Made by a program: the position numbers and the translations under genes. The notes under the pieces were generated by a model, which was not told the DNA's origin, did not search any database, and worked only from the letters and a program-made list of their open reading frames with translations. Below are positions 10,341 through 19,723 of a stretch of 64,000 nucleotides of DNA, piece after piece. Positions within the stretch are counted from its first letter, which is position 1. Every line of letters starts with the position of its first letter. The DNA comes from Poecilobothrus nobilitatus (lineage: Eukaryota > Arthropoda > Insecta > Diptera > Dolichopodidae), in contig OX352772.1 of NCBI GenBank assembly GCA_947095535.1, forward strand, positions 255,155,439 to 255,219,438, in the 5' to 3' direction.

Positions 10341-10540
10341 NNNNNNNNNNNNNNNNNNNNNNNNNNNNNNNNNNNNNNNNNNNNNNNNNNNNNNNNNNNN
10401 NNNNNNNNNNNNNNNNNNNNNNNNNNNNNNNNNNNNNNNNNNNNNNNNNNNNNNNNNNNNNNNNNNNNNNNNNNNNNNNNNNNNNNNNNNNNNNNNNNNN
10501 NNNNNNNNNNNNNNNNNNNNNNNNNNNNNNNNNNNNNNNN
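10341..10540. other. Assembly gap of 200 N
   Basis: A run of exactly 200 N, so its true length is unknown. It lies immediately 5' of the visible polB frame and may hide the polymerase N-terminus and the left end of the Polinton. Confidence 0.99.
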
Positions 10541-10574
10541 ATCATATGATGAGGAAAGCTTAAAGCGAAAATGA

Positions 10575-12020
10575 ATAATTTGCATTAAAAACAAAAAAAA
10601 TTTATGTCTACCTCAGGCCTTAATTGTGGCAATATCACAAACTAAAAATGATAAGAACTACAAACACAAAATTCGTAATGATACAGGAAAATTACAAACT
10701 TTAAAAGCTATCGAACTAACTAAAAATGCAGGAGTAAAAATTCCAAATAAAGGTTGTGGAATACACGAACTCAAAAAGTTTCAAGAATATTTGAAAAATT
10801 ATAAAATTGTTGTGTACAAATGGGGAACAAGAGGCAGAGAAGTAATATTTGAAGGAATTGGACCTGAAACACGGCTAAATTTGTTGTTTTATAAAAATCA
10901 CTACAACGTAATAAAATCGCTTACTGCAACCTTTTGCGCCAGTTATTATTGTGAAGATTTCCACATTCCATACAACAACAAAAGTAATCATAGATGCACA
11001 GGAACATGTCCATGCTGTCAAAATTCTCCACCATGTCTTAATAATTTAAAAAAAATTTTATGCAATGATTGTAATCGTTCATTTCGAGGTCGAATGTGTT
11101 TAGATAACCATAGGGCGTCAAGTTCAAAACGCAACAGTATTTGTGACGAAGTTAAAAAATATTTGTCTTGCTTAAAACTTTATAGAGCCGACAGAAACCA
11201 TGTATGTGGTGAATACTTTTGCAAGATTTGCAGTAACTATGTTCCTGAGAATCATAAATGTTTTATTCAACAAAACAAAAATCAACCTAAACTAAAAAAT
11301 TTTATTTATATATTTTACGATTTGGAAACACAACAAGAAAAAGCTTTTGGAGAGAAGTACATAAGAGGCATTCTGTCAGATATTAAACTACATGAACCAA
11401 ATTTGTGTGTTTTCGAGCAAAGATGTGACGCATGTATTTCGTTGTCCTCGTTATATTTTTGTGAAACATGTAAATTTAGAAGAAAAGGAATTAAAGAGGG
11501 AAATATTATAGAGCAATTTCTGATGTACATAATGGAAATAAGAAAAGAATTCAAAACTGTCGTGGTAATAGCACATAATGGACAATCTTTTGACCATCAA
11601 TTTATTTTAAATATTATATTAGAAAAAAACTATTTAAAAACTAAACTAATTATGCGAGGTTCAAAAACTATCATGATGTTATTAGATAACATAAAATTGA
11701 TAGACTCAATTAATTACTTTGCAATGGCATTATCAAAATTACCAAAGGCTTTTGATTTACAAATTGATTTGAAAAAAGGATATTTCCCGCCTCTCTTCAA
11801 TACAACGGAAAATAAAAATTATATTGGACCATTACCACCTGTTGAATATTATAACCCAGATACCATGAAAACTAACGAACGTGAAGTATTTCTGAAATGG
11901 TATGAAGATCACAAAAATGATGAATTCTATATGGCAAATGATATTGTAAAATACTGTATAAATGACGTAGAAATACTAACGTCAATCATGCTTAAAGTTC
12001 AGAGAATGTTTTTTGTTAAA
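10575..12020 (+). pseudogene. polB: Polinton protein-primed DNA polymerase B, exonuclease half only
   Basis: The frame is open from 10575. An LPQALIV motif just before the first GTG (10626) matches the usual start of this polymerase region, so the real N-terminus lies further upstream. A Cys-rich stretch (residues ~140-215 from 10626, many CxxC pairs) is typical of Polinton polymerases. The 3'-5' exonuclease motifs are all present: ExoI YDLET (11316-11330), ExoII AHNGQSFD (11571-11594) and ExoIII YCINDVEI (from 11952). Homology ends near 12015, after an LKVQRMF segment. The last ~14 residues to the stop at 12056 are the antisense of the next gene. The whole polymerase domain, with its catalytic Asp motifs, is missing, so this copy cannot replicate the element. 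Confidence 0.9.
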
Positions 12021-12206
12021 TTCGTAATAAAATTTATTCCATTCATGATATTTTAAGACAATTGACTTTTTACCAATACGGTGAATTATACTTGAGGCTT
12101 CAAATGATTCACAGGCAAATCCAACAGCAATTTTTAATGTATAACTGTTATTGAGAAAATATGTGTAACTTAGCAATAAATTTGTGTTCTGACTTGGTGC
12201 TGCCAT
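11985..12206 (-). pseudogene. Small Polinton minus-strand protein, 3'-truncated
   Basis: A 74-residue open frame that starts with ATG at 12206 and converges on polB. Near its C-terminus it reads IGKKSIVLKYHEW. This recalls a short conserved 'V-L...EW' protein often found beside polB in insect Polintons; that recollection is weak evidence. Its 3' end overlaps the polB truncation point at about 12015, so the last residues come from antisense polB and the original C-terminus is lost. Function unknown. Confidence 0.5.
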
Positions 12207-12249
12207 TCCTTTAATTTTACTAAAACCTGTTTATATTGTTTTTATTATT

Positions 12250-12732
12250 TATATGTTTTAGGAACACAAATTTGTAATGAGTTATATTTTCCAAATACAT
12301 TTTGAAAGATACTTAAAATATACTTATCGTTTTCTAGTTGATTTCCATTATTAAATTTTTTTAAAAAGCGTTCATACTATAACCGCAACATCTATACCAC
12401 GTATAAACACAACAATATTGCCCACAGACATCTGAATAGTTACTTTGTAACTGTTTCTTATTAAAAATTATACATTGGTTTTTTAAGTAACTTAAAATTT
12501 CTAATTTATCTGGTTTTCTACCAAACGCATCAAAATATTCAACACAGCCATTCTTTGGCTTAAAAATAGCTAACCAATGTGTTCCCGGATCTTTTGATTT
12601 ATCAGTGTTTACAATTAAAAAAGTTTGTTTTTCAATTATTCTGGGGAGTTGATCCAGAGCAAAAACTCTTTTAAAAAATGTACGTGTGTGTTTGTTACAT
12701 CTTAATACGTCACTTATCTCTAGGGTATTCAT
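12250..12732 (-). pseudogene. Polinton adenain-like cysteine protease (PRO), one frameshift
   Basis: This would cleave capsid precursors during particle maturation. The ATG at 12732 overlaps the stop of the upstream gene (ATGA). The triad-type motifs of the adenovirus protease family are visible: His in GTHWLAI (codon 12579-12577), the acidic residue in EYFDAFG (~12525), and Cys in CGQYCC (codon 12426-12424). The first frame stops at 12361. Shifting frame by one at the A-run near 12365 continues the expected C-terminal tail (a LENDKYILSIFQNVFG segment) to a stop near 12250, giving a normal ~160-residue length. So the core is preserved and a single indel removes the tail. A 124-residue product lacking the tail is possible. 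Confidence 0.8.
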
Positions 12733-13064
12733 CAATCAAATTGACTCAAGTCATATACTTTAGTTGTTTCTTTAATATAATTTGATAAAAACTCTTTTTT
12801 GATTTTTTTATCTGTTATAATAACATCAAATTTTTCTAGTATTTGACAGAGCTCTTTATTTATTTTATCATTGTACACAGTTCCAAAAGAGTAATTATCA
12901 AAATTATCATTTATAAAATCCCTAGTTGGATATTTATACTTGAGCTCTTTTACAAACTTTTTTCAAGGTTCTTTAAAACCAACTATACAAATATCTTTCG
13001 CAAACAAGGTATTATTATCATCACTACAAAATGTTACATCCAGAAGTACACAAGACAGTGACAT
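12732..13064 (-). pseudogene. Polinton-linked protein resembling insect exonuclease-like hypothetical proteins, one stop
   Basis: An ATG at 13064 opens a 110-codon frame with one TGA at 12965-12963 (codon 34). It ends in TGA that overlaps the protease ATG by one base pair step (ATGA), so the two genes were probably co-transcribed. An N-terminal VLLDVTF strand, a later KEP/FVKEL segment and a C-terminal KVYDLSQFD recall a family of arthropod hypothetical proteins with a DEDD-exonuclease-like layout. The plus-strand gene at 16542 shares this style. The family name is inference. What is directly seen is the tight overlap and the near-continuous frame. Confidence 0.55.
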
Positions 13065-13101
13065 TTTGTCAAATATCCAAATTTACTTTTATGTATGCTA
13101 T

Positions 13102-14394
13102 TTATAGGTTTGAGAATATATTTCGGTTTTTATCAATTTGTAAACTTGCATCAAATTCTCCATTAACAATAGCGGTCAGTGTAGATGTAAGTGGTTTTGA
13201 TAGCCTTGCCTCAATTATAACTGTACCTTGATTCAGTAGACCTTGACACACTTCATTTCCTGATGCATCTGGAGTTAAATCAAAAGCTAGAATGAAAAAC
13301 CCATTACTAAACATGGTTTTTCTTATCTGATGACCTTTATCATTATGGTAAATTCCAGTTCCTGAAAAAAGTGTACTGTATGCTCTTGTAGATGAATTAT
13401 TTTCATATGAAAAACTGGTTTCAATTGCTGAATTATGTATTTGAACACCATTTACGTTTAACACAAATTGTGAAATATCAAAATGTTTAAAATTGTATGG
13501 GTTTTTTGATCTTTTTCCAGAGTAATCTGTATTTTCTGTCATGCAAAAAATGATTGTGTTTGGCAACTGTCCAATAAAAACATTATCAAGTGATATTGAT
13601 GAACTATTCTGTGGAATTGTAAAAGTTTTTACCTCTACCCGTTTGTAATTGTATTTGGCATTAGTTTTTTCCAATACAGCATTATGTGCTAATAGCACAC
13701 TAGGATTAATTGTTACATGTCTCATAAATAAAGTGGCTTCTAAAATTTTCAGTTGAGATTCATCAGTATCATCTGCAAAGAGGTAAAAATCTGGTTTTTC
13801 TAATGTTAGGATAACTCGAACATCGACATTGTTTATGAGAAGTGTAGGTTTGTTAAACATATCTAAATGTAGTTTCCCCATAAGTTCCACTACATTGCTA
13901 TTTTGGTATAATTTTTGACGTTCTTTTGAACCACTATTATCTGTTTTTGCTATATTTGGCTTATCTAGCATCCATCCACCACACTCCAAATGCGTTGTAG
14001 CGGCATCCGTACCATAATTTAACAATGATTCAATATAAGCTCTGTAATGATAATTGCCATCTGATGGAGATATATTCTTTCCATTTAGTTGAACATTGCA
14101 TTGTTTTATTAATGAATGTAACATATTATTAACCACACTTGGTTGTTGTATAGGTGTTCCATCAGTTTTTTTATCTTTATTCCATTGAGTTCCATCTTTT
14201 TTTAAAATGTGTACATGTGTTAATATATTAGCTCCAGACGTAAATATTGGTTTTAAATATCTAAAAAGACCACCGAAAAAGCTCCCTAACCCTCGTCCCC
14301 TTTGGTAAGGTACAATTGAGTGTAACAAAGGACCAATATCCTCAAGACCTTTTCCTGAATGAACTAAATAATATTTGTAGTACGCTCTCTCCAT
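13102..14394 (-). pseudogene. Polinton major capsid protein fused to a short capsid-associated N-terminus (deletion fusion)
   Basis: One uninterrupted frame of 430 codons starting at ATG 14394. Residues 1-57 are Gly/aromatic-rich (GRGLGSFFGGLFRYL), like the N-terminus of a separate small Polinton protein that resembles adenovirus pVI. From about residue 60 (HVHILKKDGT) it becomes the major capsid protein family annotated in invertebrates as F54H12.2-like: NNMLHSLIKQCNVQLNGK, YHYRAYIESLLNYGTDA, then a long beta-rich body consistent with double jelly-roll folds. The usual first ~70-100 residues of the capsid protein are absent. The simplest reading is an in-frame deletion that removed the end of the small gene and the start of the capsid gene. 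It could in principle be translated, but probably would not assemble normally. Confidence 0.8.
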
Positions 14395-14440
14395 AATGAA
14401 TAAAATAAAATAATATATAGTTTTGTAAAATCGCTTTTAT

Positions 14441-15360
14441 TTATACTTTTTTAAAATGTAATACAATTTTGGTTGGAATTGAACTATTGAAAAAGTTTAT
14501 TTTGTATCCATATTTATCACATAAAAGTAATGAAATGTTATTAAACGATTTCTCCACATTGCAATATTGAATATTACTGAATTCTTTTACAGTATCAGTG
14601 AAAGAATTTTGTATGTTAACAGATCTTAAACACCTTATATCTTTATCACCTATTTTTTGCGGTTCAATTATATCTGTGTATATAAAAAACATATCTGGTT
14701 TACTAATAGGCATCAATTGTACACTATCTATAAAAGTTTTGAAAGCTTCTATTACACGTGATTTATATTTTTTAAAATCTGTAACTTTAAAAGATACTTG
14801 ATTGAAACATGTTGTCAAAAGTCCTTCGAGGGTATAAGCGTAATTTGCTCTTATTTTTATACCTATTTTAGGCTTAGTAACACATATTGTGGTGTAACTT
14901 AAATTTTTAGGCATCTCCTCAGCTTTTATTGGTTGTGTATAATGAACTTCATCGTTTATAAAATTAAAAATTCCCCAAATCAACTGTCGTTCAACTTCTT
15001 TTCTTGTAAACCTATTAAATGGGCGTATATTTTTTGAATTAGTGTTGGTAGTAGAAAAACTTTCCAGTCGCATATCATTTGTTTTTCTATGTATGGAATA
15101 TATGATGTTCCAACTCCTATCATATCTTTCTGCATACTTTTAATAAATATTTGAGTACTTTTTTCCCATTCTTCACCATACACATTTGGAACGAAATCAT
15201 TAACATACATTTCTGAAATACCGACTTTCCACCTCGAATCACACATGTATTTATTCATTTTATTTGTAAAGGATGATAATGAATTTTCTGGATAATAGTT
15301 CATAGACGAATCACTGAGTAAAGTGACATAAAATTCATCATTTACTTGTATGTTGTCCAT
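14441..15360 (-). pseudogene. Polinton minor capsid (penton-type) protein, split by a frameshift
   Basis: Two overlapping frames make up one gene. The first (ATG 15360, 126 codons, to 14980) starts DEFYVTLLSDSSMNYYPEN and continues with WKVGISEMYVN, the characteristic start of the Polinton minor capsid protein, a single jelly-roll predicted to sit at the vertices. The second (15073-14441, 210 codons) supplies the rest. Homology passes from one to the other around 15075, so one indel there broke the gene; the last ~30 residues of the first frame are nonsense. The start codon overlaps the end of the gene upstream. Total length (~300 residues) fits a full protein. Confidence 0.75.
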
Positions 15361-15749
15361 GAGCTTGCGGATTTATTCTTACGAATTGGAAATTTAAGTT
15401 CTGTTTGAGTATTACCTACTGCTGACCTTAAAACACGTCTTGATGAATTATTCAACTCTTTGCTATTTATAGTTTTTTTTTTTTTCGTTGGTGGGCTTGA
15501 TCTATCTAAAGGAACAGTTATAATGTCTCCTGTATCAGTTTCAAAAATTTGTACATTTTGATTTCTAATTGATTTTCTTTTTCTAAGACGTTCTCCAACT
15601 GAAGCGGCTGACAATGCTTTTGTTAAAACATTTTCCTGAATTTCATCATCAAATACTTCGTCATCAGCTTCTTTTTCATATACTTCTTCTTCTTCAGGAA
15701 CAACTTGTATTCCTACATTCTTATATTCAGGAAAATGCGAATATTCAAT
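15342..15749 (-). pseudogene. Polinton acidic/basic low-complexity protein
   Basis: Open from 15749 with no in-frame ATG; an internal TTG at 15614 is the first possible alternative start. The first ~40 residues are acidic (EEEEVYEKEADDEVFDDE). The rest is basic with Lys/Arg patches (RLRKRKS, PPTKKKK) that look like nuclear or DNA-binding signals. Its end overlaps the minor capsid ATG by about 19 bp, and its start abuts the core-like gene in another frame, so the two may once have been one reading frame. Function unknown; a DNA-binding virion protein would fit the position and charge. Confidence 0.45.
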
Positions 15750-15898
15750 TTACTTAGATTACAATTACCTTTTAAAATATTTAAAGCAATTTCACAAAAT
15801 GTTTTGATTACTTCAGGGTCACAATGTTTTATAATTACTTTCTGAAATTTCGGTTTAGAGCTTTTTAATAGGTGCAATATATGACGGTTGACCTTCAT
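15713..15898 (-). pseudogene. Polinton small conserved (core-like) protein, truncated
   Basis: Chosen start is ATG at 15898, inside the 3' end of the ATPase gene (overlap about 44 bp). The 61 residues include HLLKSSKPKFQKVIIKHCD and VIKTFCEIALNILKGNCNL. These match a small helical protein often seen next to the ATPase in arthropod Polintons, usually ~100 residues or more. The C-terminal part (RIFLNIRM) looks out of frame, and the downstream acidic frame begins there. So a frameshift near 15730 probably truncates it. Role not established. Confidence 0.55.
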
Positions 15899-16500
15899 AT
15901 TCTTTGCCAAATTGTTCTAATTGATCTCTTGTACAAAAACACAAACCTTTTCTAAATATATCACTTCTTAATCGAAATATATCATTAACGTCTTGAGTAA
16001 GATCTATTAATATATACCCGTATGGTTCTGACGTCACTTCATTGTATACTTTTTCAAATGCTTTGATTTGATTGGGATATATTTGGCGAGCTAGAGGTAA
16101 TATCTGCGATTTATCTCTTGGATTTTTGAAAAGTACTAGATATTTACAGTTAAGCGAAATATCTCTTGAAAATTTACCCTGGTGAAAAACATTTTGTGTT
16201 ACAAATATTACAGATAAATTTCTATGGTGTGATCCTCTAGTAAATAAATCACATACATACTTATCATGGGAATTTAACATCATATCATCGATAATAATTA
16301 ACAAAGGTAAATAGTGTTACTATATTCCACATATTTTAAATATTTCGGAACGTCATTTTTGTCTGGATTACACCAAATAATTCTATTAATATATGGTTGT
16401 ATATTTTCTTTTTTATACTTTATTAAATTATGAATAAAAGGTTTTACCACAGCATGATGGCCCCGCTGGCCCCCATCATTGTAAATGGATGAAATAGCAT
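15855..16500 (-). pseudogene. Polinton genome-packaging ATPase (FtsK/HerA type), frameshifted
   Basis: In virus-like relatives this enzyme drives DNA into the capsid. ATG at 16500 opens MLFHPFTMMG, the usual start. The Walker A loop GPSCCGKT is at about 16452-16429 but in another frame. A second shift is needed right after it to read FIHNLIKYKKENI and RIIWCNPDKN, and a third before the Walker B motif LIIIDDMM (~16300). From 16304 to 15855 the frame is clean: Walker B, then SVIFVTQNVFHQGKFSRDIS (sensor region) and a C-terminal tail. The open 149-codon piece alone lacks the nucleotide-binding loop, so the protein is dead here. Confidence 0.8.
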
Positions 16501-16541
16501 ATTTGTATTAGTTAAAAATAGCACTGTTAACCTATATTTAT

Positions 16542-16904
16542 ATGAAAAGTTCTTTTGCCGAAGTGAATATAAATGTAGATTTATTTATTCTAATGAGTAT
16601 TCTTACACAAACCGTCGACATGGTTAAACGAGTTCTCATAGTTGACCTACAATTTTTACAAGGAAATGAAAAGCAATATTTCCTAAAAGAATTAGCCATA
16701 CTTGAAAAAAAAAAACTATTCCTTCAAAAGTACATTGACAGTGATAAAATAGAAGATTTAAGCAGAAACTTACCGTCATTACAAAAGATTGATAACTTTA
16801 AATCAAATTGTCCTATACACTTATTAAACAACAATTTCAGGTGTGCTGTTAAAAATTGTTATAATGTATATATGTATCTTTTAAAAGAAAAATTGTTAGA
16901 TTAA
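16542..16904 (+). CDS. Polinton-associated exonuclease-like protein, internally shortened (L1 copy)
   Basis: 120 codons from ATG 16542, diverging from the ATPase 42 bp away. A nearer-consensus start may be the Met of MVKRVLIVDLQFLQ (about residue 27). A strand with an Asp (IVDLQ), then QYFLKELAIL, recalls the opening of an arthropod hypothetical family with DEDD-exonuclease-like organization. The C-terminus (LPSLQKID, then a CPIHLL and CAVKNC pair) recalls its ending. The usual ~100-residue middle is missing, which suggests an in-frame deletion. An AATAAA lies ~40 bp after the stop. The frame is kept in the second copy with one codon changed (Asp to Asn), so it may be the least damaged gene here. 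Function is inferred and unproven. Confidence 0.5.
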   Translation: MKSSFAEVNINVDLFILMSILTQTVDMVKRVLIVDLQFLQGNEKQYFLKELAILEKKKLFLQKYIDSDKIEDLSRNLPSLQKIDNFKSNCPIHLLNNNFRCAVKNCYNVYMYLLKEKLLD

Positions 16905-18735
16905 AACAGCACAGTTTTCTATAAAATTGTAAAATATTTTTAAATAAAAAATTATTTCAAACATATAAATAAATTTGTTTTATTTTTTTTTTTAACACAA
17001 CATAAGAATACATCTTTTTTTGTTCTACATTCTTACATATCAATAAAATCTAAAAATACTAATAATTTTTTCTTTCCTCATCTTTAAATATTTCATCAGA
17101 ACAAAAAAGAAAAAAATTCATCTCAAAATATCAATTTGGTCAAGGTTGATTCAGATTTAAAAACCAGCTTTGCACTTTTTTCTTTTAATTTTAAAAATTC
17201 GCATAGGTACACTTAATTTGTTTAAATTTTTCTCTTTACATTTTATAAAAACGCATTTTTTCTTACTATTTCCATTCACGCCTATTACTTAAACCACATG
17301 TTAGATATTTTTGATTTCCTGTTTGTTTTCTTTTTATTCATATTTTTGTCAACATTCTTACATAACAATAAAATCTTATACGTTGATACTCGCAATTAAT
17401 TAATGGTTTTTATTTCCTCTTCTTTAAATACTTCATAAAAAAAAGAAAAAACAAGAAAAACAGAAAAAAAATGCATCTCAAAATTGCATTAATTTTGTTG
17501 ATTCTTTATCTAAGATGTAAAAAACCAGTTTGCACTTTTTCTTTTAATTTTTTTAAAATTAGTTTTAAAATTTTAAAGAAACGTAATTACATATCTTTTT
17601 GTTCTGTTTTCATTTTTCTCTTTAAATTTTATAAAGCATTTTTTCTTATTCTTTTCATATACGCCTATTACTTAAGCTAAGTATACATCAACAAGAAGTA
17701 TACCTGTATCACGTTAGATATTTTTGATTTCTTGTTGTTTTCTTTTTATTCATATTTTTTTCTTGAACACAGAATAAATCTGTTTTATTTTTATATTCTT
17801 GTTTTCAAAATAGGTGACAAATGCAGATTTTGCAACATACAATGTACTTAAGCAACATGTTAGTTGTTAAGTACTTCCACAGCTTTAATTTCCTGGTTGT
17901 CTTCTTTTCATTCATATTTTTTTTGAACATTCTTACAAACAAAAAATATCTTACACGACACACCGACAATAATCATTAGTTTTTTTCTTTTATCTTCTTT
18001 AAATAGTTAAAGTAGAAAAAAAAAAAAAAAACGAAGATCCTAATTGTTATTTTGTATTTCTTCCTATAGTAAGTCAACACAAAAAAAAACACGCATTCCT
18101 TAAAGATGCACTTTAAAACTAGTTCACCAACATTAAATAACACGTGCTTTAATATTTACATATAATAGTTTTGCTAACTATTTTCATGTTGACCTATTAT
18201 AATATACAATCAAAGAGCTCTAAAAGACTTGTTTTACCCCAACTTCTAACAGAATCCAGGTCACAACACTTCCGGTTTCTCTAAAACTCAAGGTAATTCA
18301 AATATAGGTTAATTTGCGGGGGCGTGCGATATGGCTTATTAAAAACTAGGTCGTGCGATATGGGCTTATTTTTTCCCATGCCAAAGTGCCCCTATACCTA
18401 CTTTTCCAAATTGATTGGCTAAAAATATGTGTAAAAATTGTATATGGATAAGAATGTAAGGTTTTCTGTTCTTTAAATATGTATGTACTAATTTTTGATT
18501 AAATGTTGTACAGAAATGTGAATATATTTTCTAATTTAATTGATTTTGTCTACAGTATTTTTAAATATACGCAATTATACATACTATATGTACATATTTC
18601 AATGATATTTTATGGGAAATATGTTATACACATGCATCTTATATAGGTAGACCACATGTAAAGACCACATGTAAGATACTTAATAATGTTACTTTAATTA
18701 CTGTTCTATATTAGAAATTTGCATTGAAAGGTTTT
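16905..18735 (+). repeat. AT-rich segment with degenerate internal repeats
   Basis: No convincing gene. A phrase with ACATTCTTACATA and AATAAAATCT recurs near 17028, 17348 and (worn) 17924. A second phrase near 17160 and 17520 (AAAAACCAG..TTTGCACTTTT) also repeats, so the segment is built from diverged direct repeats of a few hundred bases. At 18325-18372 a short GTGCGATATGG phrase is repeated in tandem. The small frame at 17471-17680 is Phe/Leu/Lys-rich and looks like a by-product of base composition. This could be the terminal region of the Polinton, but I found no matching inverted copy on the left. Confidence 0.5.
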
Positions 18736-18829
18736 TATGGAATATTAGAAATAGTATAGATAAAAGTAAAGAGTGTTGGAAATATCTTTTTAATAATAAT
18801 AACAATACACAAAATTAGGCAAAATATTA

Positions 18830-19723
18830 TTAATAAGTGCTCGTGCAGAAATGGGTTAACAAACGTTAACAAACATTTTGTCATAGGCTTTATTTAGAAC
18901 CATAAATTCATCCTGCCAAATTAGACACTAATTCGAATTTTTTTTGACGGTCTATCGTGCCGAAATGTGTTAATGTATCACGTCATAATTTATTGAATGA
19001 GTTTGTGTGGCAAAGTGCAATACTTGTGCAAATTTTCAATTGGTTAAATCGCTTAAGCACAACAACAAAAAATGAGAATTTCATGGCCTGAAGCCTAATG
19101 AGTTAATGTATCGTAACCAAATCAACTCAGAAAATTTTTGTTATGAAGACCTACACTTTTGAAAATTGTCAACTCAATTGGTAAAACCGTTCAAGTGCGA
19201 CAGCAACGAAATTAAAAAATATTATTGAGCCCTGGTGCCGAAACGGGTTAATGGATCGTAACCAAATCACCTCAGTGAGCTCCTGTGGTAAAGAGCTACA
19301 CTTTTGTAAATTTTCAATTCAATTGGCAAAACCGTTGAAGCAGGACAACAAAAAAAATTAATGAACTTCGTTCGGCTCTTTTGCCCAAACGTGTTAACGG
19401 AACTTCATAAAAATTTGTCACAGGCTTTTTTTCGAGCCATAAAACCGCCATACAGAATTGGACATAAATCGGAAATAAAAATTTTTTTTTGGAAAAAAAA
19501 ACGAAAAAACGAAAACGAAAATTTTTGGAAAACAAAAACGAAAAAACGAAAAAACTTTAAATGGCTCTCGGGCCGTAAAGGGTTAATGAACCAAAACACC
19601 ATATAGCCTATAACATTTTCCGGGGTCGTAGAAATGTTGCAAAATTTGGTTACAATCGGACTGGTGGTTTTCACGTGAAAAGGGCACAAACAAACAAACA
19701 GAATTTCTGCTTTATATATTAGA
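18830..19723 (-). mobile_element. Helitron-like element with ~145 bp tandem array (R1)
   Basis: On the minus strand the 5' end is TCTAATATATAAAGCAG at 19723, preceded by A, as expected for a Helitron A|T target. Inward lies an array of five to six diverged ~145 bp units. Each has a GGGTTAATG phrase, a variant of ATCGTAACCAAATCA, and CAATTGG..AAACCGTT (near 18850, 18970, 19100, 19245, 19395 and 19580). The 3' terminus is not identified. No Rep/helicase coding. Confidence 0.55.

Larger units (their letters stand above)
10575..16904. mobile_element. Polinton (Maverick) relic
   Basis: A protein-primed family B DNA polymerase, an adenovirus-type cysteine protease, a FtsK/HerA-type packaging ATPase and two capsid-type proteins occur together within 6 kb. 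This is the diagnostic gene set of Polintons, large virus-like DNA transposons. polB is on the plus strand; the morphogenesis block is on the minus strand, converging on it. A retroviral-type integrase, normally also present, is not visible. polB, protease, exonuclease-like gene, capsid genes and ATPase are all visibly damaged. Terminal inverted repeats could not be set: the left side runs into a gap, and the right side runs into duplicated AT-rich DNA. Confidence 0.9.

Noticed and set aside
10240..10594. Frames running through the 200-N gap
   Set aside because: Artificial, as they are mostly unknown residues.
17471..17680. 69-codon Phe/Leu/Lys-rich frame (and copy 41953-42162)
   Set aside because: Composition follows the T- and A-rich DNA; no motif. 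A small hydrophobic protein cannot be excluded, but nothing supports it.
19361..19689. Lys-rich and Phe-rich frames at the Helitron-like array (and copies)
   Set aside because: They arise from the A-rich GAAAAAACGAAA run and the tandem repeats.
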